Source: DASRDR01 sp044867785
GTDB lineage: Bacteria > Methylomirabilota > Methylomirabilia > Rokubacteriales > DASRDR01
Assembly: GCA_044867785.1 (NCBI GenBank)
Contig: JBIOVM010000159.1
Location: 1-58,214 of the forward strand
Direction: 5' to 3'
Length of the DNA: 58,214 nt
A model generated the notes under the pieces. The model saw only the letters and a list, made by a program, of their open reading frames with translations, was not told the origin of the DNA and did not search any database. Made by a program: the position numbers and the translations under genes. Below, one piece after another: positions 52,847-58,214 of the stretch (the first letter of the stretch is position 1; every line of letters begins with the position of its first letter).

Positions 52847-53143
52847 ATGAGACGAGCGGTCGTCCTGGGAGCGGCAGTGGTGTGGACGCTCGGATGCGCG
52901 GCCGCGGTCCGCTGGGAGAAGACCGGCACGAGCGACGCCGAGCGGCGGCGTGACGAGGCGGAATGCGTGTCTCTCGCCAGCCGGGAAGGAACCGTTCCGA
53001 CGGCGCAGACGGCGTCCGCCAGCACCGCGACGCCTCTGGAGTCCCAGCGGACGCGGATCCAGTCCTACGATACCACCCTCGTCGAGCAGTGCATGACGGG
53101 TCGCGGCTATCACATGCTCGCGCCCACCCGACCGCCAGGCTAG
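52847..53143 (+). CDS. Small lipoprotein (tandem copy 2)
   Basis: The 98-residue paralogue of the preceding gene lies 88 nt downstream, with GAGGAGGAA before the ATG. It has the lipobox VWTLGC, then RWEKTGTSDAERRRDEAEC and the end VEQCMTGRGYHML. The middle Ser/Thr-rich part differs between the copies. The stop overlaps the stop of the convergent cytochrome gene. Confidence 0.72.
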   Translation: MRRAVVLGAAVVWTLGCAAAVRWEKTGTSDAERRRDEAECVSLASREGTVPTAQTASASTATPLESQRTRIQSYDTTLVEQCMTGRGYHMLAPTRPPG

Positions 53144-53583
53144 TCTCCGAGCTCTCTGGTCGACCACTCTCCGAGGCCCGCCGCCCGGGCCACGTCCCGG
53201 GGCGCCTGCGCCAGCGTCCTGACGTAGAGGACGACGGCCTCGATCTCCGCGTCCGTCAGCACGAAGCCGAACGACGGCATTCCGGGCTTGCCGTAGGCGG
53301 AGCCGCCGTAGCGGATGAGCTCCACGAGGTAACGGTCGGGCAGGGTGGCGAGCGCCGGACTCGCGAGGTCCCCGGGCCGCAGGAAGAGCAGCCGCGCTCG
53401 CCAGGAGTCGCCGCGCCCGGCGGCGCCGTGACACGTAGCGCAATGCATTTGGTAGAGCTTGCGGCCGGGCTCCGGGCCCCGAGGCGACGGCGGGAGCGGG
53501 GCGAGGACGAGGGCCACCGCAGTCCCGGCCAGGGCCAGCCCGAGCCCCGCGACGATCAGCATGACGGTGCGACGTCCGATCAT
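53140..53583 (-). CDS. Membrane-anchored c-type cytochrome
   Basis: The 147-residue protein has an N-terminal hydrophobic helix (about 7-28) that acts as anchor or signal. A mono-haem class I cytochrome c follows: CATCH at about 48-52, and the axial Met in KPGMPSFG (about 99-106). It ends with a helix (IEAVVLYVRTLA) typical of cbb3/FixP-like domains. It carries electrons in the periplasm. No oxidase gene is nearby. Confidence 0.87.
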   Translation of the reverse strand: MIGRRTVMLIVAGLGLALAGTAVALVLAPLPPSPRGPEPGRKLYQMHCATCHGAAGRGDSWRARLLFLRPGDLASPALATLPDRYLVELIRYGGSAYGKPGMPSFGFVLTDAEIEAVVLYVRTLAQAPRDVARAAGLGEWSTRELGD

Positions 53584-53633
53584 GGCGGGACGTCCTCTCT
53601 CGGGCCGAGCCGCGCGCGCCGGGTGGCCAGGAC

Positions 53634-53666
53634 AAAAACGGCGGGGAGCCGGACGGCCCCCCGCCG
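53634..53666 (-). terminator. Rho-independent terminator for the ABC ATPase gene
   Basis: On the minus strand CGGCGGGG ... CCCCGCCG form an 8-bp stem followed at once by TTTTT, 29 nt after the stop at 53695. It is the clearest intrinsic terminator of the window, and it isolates the cytochrome gene that follows. Confidence 0.82.
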
Positions 53667-53694
53667 CGAGGGGTGCGGAGTACGCGCTCCGCGC

Positions 53695-54792
<1,098 letters not shown>

Positions 54793-55171
54793 GCGGCGCT
54801 CCCTTGAAGAGTGAAGTTCCGTGGTTAGGACGGTCCAGGGGGGAGGCCCGGCCGTCAACCGTTGCCCCGGCGACCGGCGAGCCGTTAGGGACGCGCCGCC
54901 GCGGTGGCATGAGCATGGGGTGGGGGGCCTGCTGGTGTCAAGGGCCTGCCGCGGCGACCCGGGGACCGTTCGTGTCGGGAACATTCCTCCTTGACACGCG
55001 CTTCGCCTGACGGATAGGGTAGCGCGCACGTGGGCCGCCGATCAGGCTTCCTCGTGCCCCTCGGACTACTGCGGATCGTGGGTCGAGCCGGTCGATGCTC
55101 GCTGAAGGCGCGGCTGTCAAGGAGCGAGGGAGGAACGTGATGTCGCCGTTTGCCCCCGTGACCCTGAGACG
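54793..55171. other. Divergent intergenic region (379 nt)
   Basis: This spacer lies between the divergent ABC ATPase gene and the second TRAP operon. Apart from the promoter candidate at 54991-55020 I see no gene, RNA or repeat. AT content is slightly raised around 54980-55020. Confidence 0.6.
54991..55020 (+). promoter_or_regulatory. Sigma-70-type promoter candidate for the second TRAP operon
   Basis: TTGACA (54991-54996) is a consensus -35. TAGGGT (55015-55020) or the overlapping GATAGG (55013) is a modest -10 at 16-18 nt. It leaves a leader of about 145 nt before the dctQ ATG. Confidence 0.5.
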
Positions 55172-55732
55172 ATGAACGCCCTGCTGGCGTTGTCCGAGAG
55201 CCTGCGGCGGCTGTTGGAGCAGGTGGCACGCGTCTCGGCATGGCTTCTCCTCTTGATGGCCGCGGTGACCTGCTTCGACGTGCTCGCGCGCAAGACCGGC
55301 ATCCCCGCGCCGCTGACGAAGCTGCAGGAGCTGGAGTGGCACTTCCACGCCGCGCTCTTCTCGCTGTGGATGGGCTACGGCTACACGATCAACGCGCATC
55401 CCCGGGTCGACTCCTACACGGAGCACCTGCCCATGCGGCGGAAGGCCTGGATCGAGCTGACGTGCGGCCTGCTCTTCGCCCTGCCGTACCTGGCGTTCGT
55501 CGCCTATCACACCCTCGACTTCGTCGCCGAGTCCTACGCCCTCAACGAGACGTCCGACAGCACGGTCGGACTGAGCTACCGCTGGTTCATCAAGGGAATC
55601 TACGCCGCCGGGATCTGGCTGGTGTTGCTCGGAATCCTCAGCGTTCTGCTGCGCGTCGTCGTGTTCCTGTTCGGGGGCCCGTCGAAGGCCAACCTCGAGC
55701 TGCCAATCGGACACACGGAAGCCGATGTCTAG
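55172..55732 (+). CDS. dctQ: TRAP transporter small permease, DctQ type (system 2)
   Basis: The 186-residue inner-membrane protein has four helices. It carries LLLMAAVTCFDVLARKTG, then LQELEWHFHAALFSLWMGYGY, the DctQ pattern of the longer, mannitol/chloroaromatic (TakQ-like) class. The ATG has no strong ribosome site (GACCCTGAGACG). It is followed by the large permease after 18 nt. Confidence 0.88.
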   Translation: MNALLALSESLRRLLEQVARVSAWLLLLMAAVTCFDVLARKTGIPAPLTKLQELEWHFHAALFSLWMGYGYTINAHPRVDSYTEHLPMRRKAWIELTCGLLFALPYLAFVAYHTLDFVAESYALNETSDSTVGLSYRWFIKGIYAAGIWLVLLGILSVLLRVVVFLFGGPSKANLELPIGHTEADV

Positions 55733-55750
55733 GTCGCGATAGGGGGGGCC

Positions 55751-57133
55751 GTGCTCGACTGGCTGGCCAACAACCTCGCCCTCATCATGTTCGTGTCGAT
55801 GTTCTTCGTCATCTTCTGCGGCTATCCCGTCGCGTTCGTCATGGGCGGGATGGCGTTCCTCTTCGCGATCACGGGCTGGTCTCTCGGCATATTCAACCTG
55901 ATCGGCCTCTACGACATCGTGCTGCGCATGTGGGGCCAGGCCGCCGCCGATCCGGTGCTCGCGTCGATCCCCATGTTCATCTTCATGGGCGCGATCCTGG
56001 AGCGCTCCGGCTCGGCCGCCGACATGCTGAAGGCGACCGAGGTCCTGATGCGCCGCGTCCCGGGCGCGCTGGCGGTCGCCGTCATGGTGATGGGCACGAT
56101 CCTGTCGGCGCCGATCGGCACGGTCGGGGCGGCGGTCGTCACGCTGTCGGTGATCGCGCTCCCGCAGATGATGGCGGCCGGCTACGACAAGCGGCTGGCC
56201 ATCGGGACCATCGCCTCGGCCGGCACCCTCGGCATTCTCATCCCCCCGGCCATCATGCTGGTGGTGATGGCGGAGATGCTGGTGACCCCGGCCGGAACGC
56301 TGTTCCTTGCCGCGACGATGCCGGGATTCCTGCTCTCGGGGCTCTTCCTGCTCTACATCATCGCCGTGTCGATCTTTCAGCCCAGCAAGGCACCCAAGCT
56401 CCCGCCCGACCACGGTCCGCAGACCCGCGCCGAGTTCTGGTACGCGCTGTGGCGGGGCCTGTTCCCGATGACGGCGCTCATGGTGATCGTGATCGGCTCG
56501 ATCTTCGCCGGCTGGGCCACGCCGACCGAGAGCGGCGCCGTCGGCGTGTTCGGCTCGTTCCTCATCGCGGCACTGAACCGCAAGATGACGATGCAGATGA
56601 CGACCGAGGCCATGTGGTCGGCCTGCCGGGCGAACGGGCTCGTGTTCCTGATCATCCTGGGCGCGACGGGCTTCTCCTACGTGTTCCGGGTGCTGGGCGG
56701 CGACGACCTGATGATCGGCATGCTGCTGAAGCTGGGTGTCGACACCGGGTGGGAGATGCTCGCCTTCATCATGGTCCTGATCTTCCTGCTGGGCTTTCCC
56801 TTCGAGTGGATCGAGATCTGCCTGATCGTCCTCCCGGTGTTCGGGCCGATCCTGGAGAAGTACGACTTCTCCGCCCATCTCGGCCAGCAGCGATACCTCC
56901 TCCCGTGGTTCGGCGCGCTGGTGGCGGTCAACCTGCAGACCGCGTTCATGACGCCGCCGTTCGGGGCCACGCTCTTCTACATGAAGGGGACGGCGCCGCC
57001 CGGGGTCACCATGAGCGACGTCTACCGGGGCATGTATCCCTTCGTCGCCCTGCAGATCGTCGGGCTCCTACTCTGCGTCTGGTTCCCGGAGATCGTGCTC
57101 TGGCTCCCGAGGCTCGCGGGGTTCCTCGACTAG
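55751..57133 (+). CDS. dctM: TRAP transporter large permease, DctM type (system 2)
   Basis: The 460-residue inner-membrane protein has about 12 helices. Landmarks are GTILSAPIGTVGAAVVTLSVIAL, IASAGTLGILIPPAIMLVVM and FMTPPFGATLFYMKG. The sequence differs clearly from the first DctM and belongs to the longer mannitol/chloroaromatic-type class. It starts at GTG with AGGGGGGG upstream. Confidence 0.93.
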   Translation: MLDWLANNLALIMFVSMFFVIFCGYPVAFVMGGMAFLFAITGWSLGIFNLIGLYDIVLRMWGQAAADPVLASIPMFIFMGAILERSGSAADMLKATEVLMRRVPGALAVAVMVMGTILSAPIGTVGAAVVTLSVIALPQMMAAGYDKRLAIGTIASAGTLGILIPPAIMLVVMAEMLVTPAGTLFLAATMPGFLLSGLFLLYIIAVSIFQPSKAPKLPPDHGPQTRAEFWYALWRGLFPMTALMVIVIGSIFAGWATPTESGAVGVFGSFLIAALNRKMTMQMTTEAMWSACRANGLVFLIILGATGFSYVFRVLGGDDLMIGMLLKLGVDTGWEMLAFIMVLIFLLGFPFEWIEICLIVLPVFGPILEKYDFSAHLGQQRYLLPWFGALVAVNLQTAFMTPPFGATLFYMKGTAPPGVTMSDVYRGMYPFVALQIVGLLLCVWFPEIVLWLPRLAGFLD

Positions 57134-57252
57134 CGGCCGGGGCCTCCCGAGCGGAGAGCCTCGATCCGAGCCGCGCCCGGCGGCGGGTTCACCACGGTCG
57201 TGGGCGGGACCTCGGCACCGCGGTAGTGTACTGAGGGAGGCGACCGGCCGGA

Positions 57253-57318
57253 CCCTCGGCGTGGCCGAGGGGCACCGCCCGGTGCCGCGTCCTTTGCTTG
57301 GCCGGCGGCGGCCGCCGG
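57253..57318 (+). promoter_or_regulatory. Hairpin cluster between dctM and dctP of the second TRAP system
   Basis: Three dyads lie in the 267-nt spacer: CCCTCGGC/GCCGAGGG (57253-57271, 3-nt loop), GCACCG/CGGTGC (57272-57285), and a 17-nt palindrome at 57302-57318. No T tract is present. They may stabilise mRNA or favour higher expression of the binding protein that follows. I see nothing else in the spacer. Confidence 0.45.
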
Positions 57319-57400
57319 TCAAAGTAGGGGGGCGGCGACCCGGGCCCGGCCGGCGCCTGAAGGGGACGAACGACCCACGCATCTCAACAGGGAGGGACCC

Positions 57401-58214
57401 ATGAAACCACGAACGATCGTCCTCGTCTGGATCGCGTTCGCGTTTCCCGTCCTGCTCCTGGCTGCCGTCCTCTGGCACGGACCGGGCTCGGCCGTCGCCC
57501 AGCAGCGATTCGTCTGGAAGGTCCAGAGCGCGTGGCCGGCCACCAACCTCCTTCATGTCTCCGCCGTCGAGCTGGCCAAGATGGTCGAGGAGATGTCCGG
57601 CGGCCGGCTCAAGTGGGAGATGTCGCCGGCCGGCACGGTGGTCGGCGCCTTCGAGGTGCTCGACGCCGTCAACCGCGGCATCATCGACGCGACCCATGCC
57701 TGGCCCGGCTACTGGGCGGGCAAGAACTCGGCGGCCGGCCTGTTCTCTCCCGGTCCCGGCGGACCGTTCGGCATGGACCGGGAGGAGTACCTGTCCTGGC
57801 TCATCGCCGGGGGCGGTCTCGAGCTCTACAACGAGCTGCTCCAGAAAGAGCTGAAGATGAACGTGGTGACGCCGGCCTTCACCACCAGCCTGCCGTACTG
57901 GGAGCCTCTCGGCTGGTTCAAGCGCCCCTTCAACAACCTCGACGACCTCCGCAAGATGCGGTTCCGCACCTCGGGGCTCGGGATGGAGATGATGAAGACG
58001 ATGGGCGTCTCCGTCGTGACGCTGGCGGGCGGCGAGGTGATCCCGGCGCTCGAGCGTGGCGCGGTGGAGGGTGCGGAATGGGCCATCCCCAGCCACGACA
58101 TCGTGATGGGGTTCCAGAACGTGACGAAGTACTACTACATGCCCGACCTGCGACAGCCGGCCTCCTACCAGGAGGTGACGATCAACCGGAAGAAGTGGGA
58201 CGAGCTGCCGAAGG
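57401..58214 (+). CDS. dctP: TRAP transporter substrate-binding protein, TakP-like (system 2; 3' end beyond window)
   Basis: 271 codons are seen before the right edge. A signal peptide (about 1-33, ending GSAVAQ) leads to QRFVWKVQSAWPATNLLH, GAFEVLDAVNRGIIDATHAWPGY split by the ligand lobe, and MRFRTSGLGMEMMKTMG, where the Arg normally binds the ligand carboxylate. This matches the DctP family of the 2-oxo-acid/mannitol (TakP) type. GGGAGGG precedes the ATG. It belongs to the dctQ-dctM operon at 55172-57133, with the binding-protein gene last. Confidence 0.92.
   Translation, partial: MKPRTIVLVWIAFAFPVLLLAAVLWHGPGSAVAQQRFVWKVQSAWPATNLLHVSAVELAKMVEEMSGGRLKWEMSPAGTVVGAFEVLDAVNRGIIDATHAWPGYWAGKNSAAGLFSPGPGGPFGMDREEYLSWLIAGGGLELYNELLQKELKMNVVTPAFTTSLPYWEPLGWFKRPFNNLDDLRKMRFRTSGLGMEMMKTMGVSVVTLAGGEVIPALERGAVEGAEWAIPSHDIVMGFQNVTKYYYMPDLRQPASYQEVTINRKKWDELPK

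Overview
The window is about 58.2 kb of very GC-rich bacterial chromosome. Genes are tightly packed, GTG starts are common, and adjacent genes often overlap by 4 nt. The mix of genes suggests a soil or subsurface heterotroph, perhaps Candidatus Rokubacteria / Methylomirabilota or a similarly GC-rich deltaproteobacterial group: many ABC and TRAP uptake systems, acyl-CoA ligases, a PhyH dioxygenase and an oxidative pentose phosphate cluster. That placement is inference, because no rRNA or other phylogenetic marker is present. I saw no tRNA, rRNA, CRISPR array, insertion sequence or prophage gene.

Layout. 1-8999: an outer-membrane barrel with an Ala-Pro-Gly tail (cut by the left edge), a DHH phosphoesterase, an archaeal-type phosphoglycerate mutase, acetyl-CoA synthetase, a small secreted protein, an MFS transporter, a short unknown gene and an SDR. 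9000-11852: a sigma-54-type promoter followed by two paralogues that each carry two tandem MshEN-type c-di-GMP modules and a long coiled coil, with no ATPase domain. 11873-19639: a divergent sugar-phosphate hub, with rpiA-gnd-fbp-GNAT leftward and pgi-zwf-glk rightward. 19688-25264: a hybrid histidine kinase divergent from a sugar-type ABC importer that lacks its own ATPase. 25265-25498: gene debris, with the end of a nucleotidyl cyclase and a permease scrap. 25505-29346: a spermidine/putrescine-type ABC operon on the minus strand. 29521-31388: a PhtD-like protein and a PhyH dioxygenase.

31521-37303: a branched-chain amino-acid-type (Liv) ABC operon ending in an isocitrate-lyase-family enzyme. 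37415-41873: a TRAP operon continuing into sixA and a threonine-synthase-like gene. 42076-45918: the most unusual locus. It has a KAS III enzyme with a long unknown N-terminal domain, a 45-residue peptide with a lasso/RiPP-type leader motif but no lasso-capable core, strong hairpins, and a PaaK-like adenylate-forming enzyme. 45940-54792: an acyl-CoA ligase, a DinB-fold protein, an IlvD/Edd dehydratase, a ubiX-tenA-SDR operon, two tandem lipoproteins, a cytochrome c and an orphan UgpC/MsmK-type ATPase followed by a clear intrinsic terminator. 55172-58214: a second TRAP system cut by the right edge.

How the genes fit together. Five uptake systems (two TRAP, three ABC) feed a central metabolism represented here by acs, apgM, pgi, zwf, gnd, rpiA, fbp and glk. 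The orphan ATPase at 53695-54792 may energise the ATPase-less sugar importer at 22247-25264. The two most novel candidates are the sigma-54/c-di-GMP receptor pair (9164-11852) and the KAS III / leader-peptide / adenylase locus (42076-45918).
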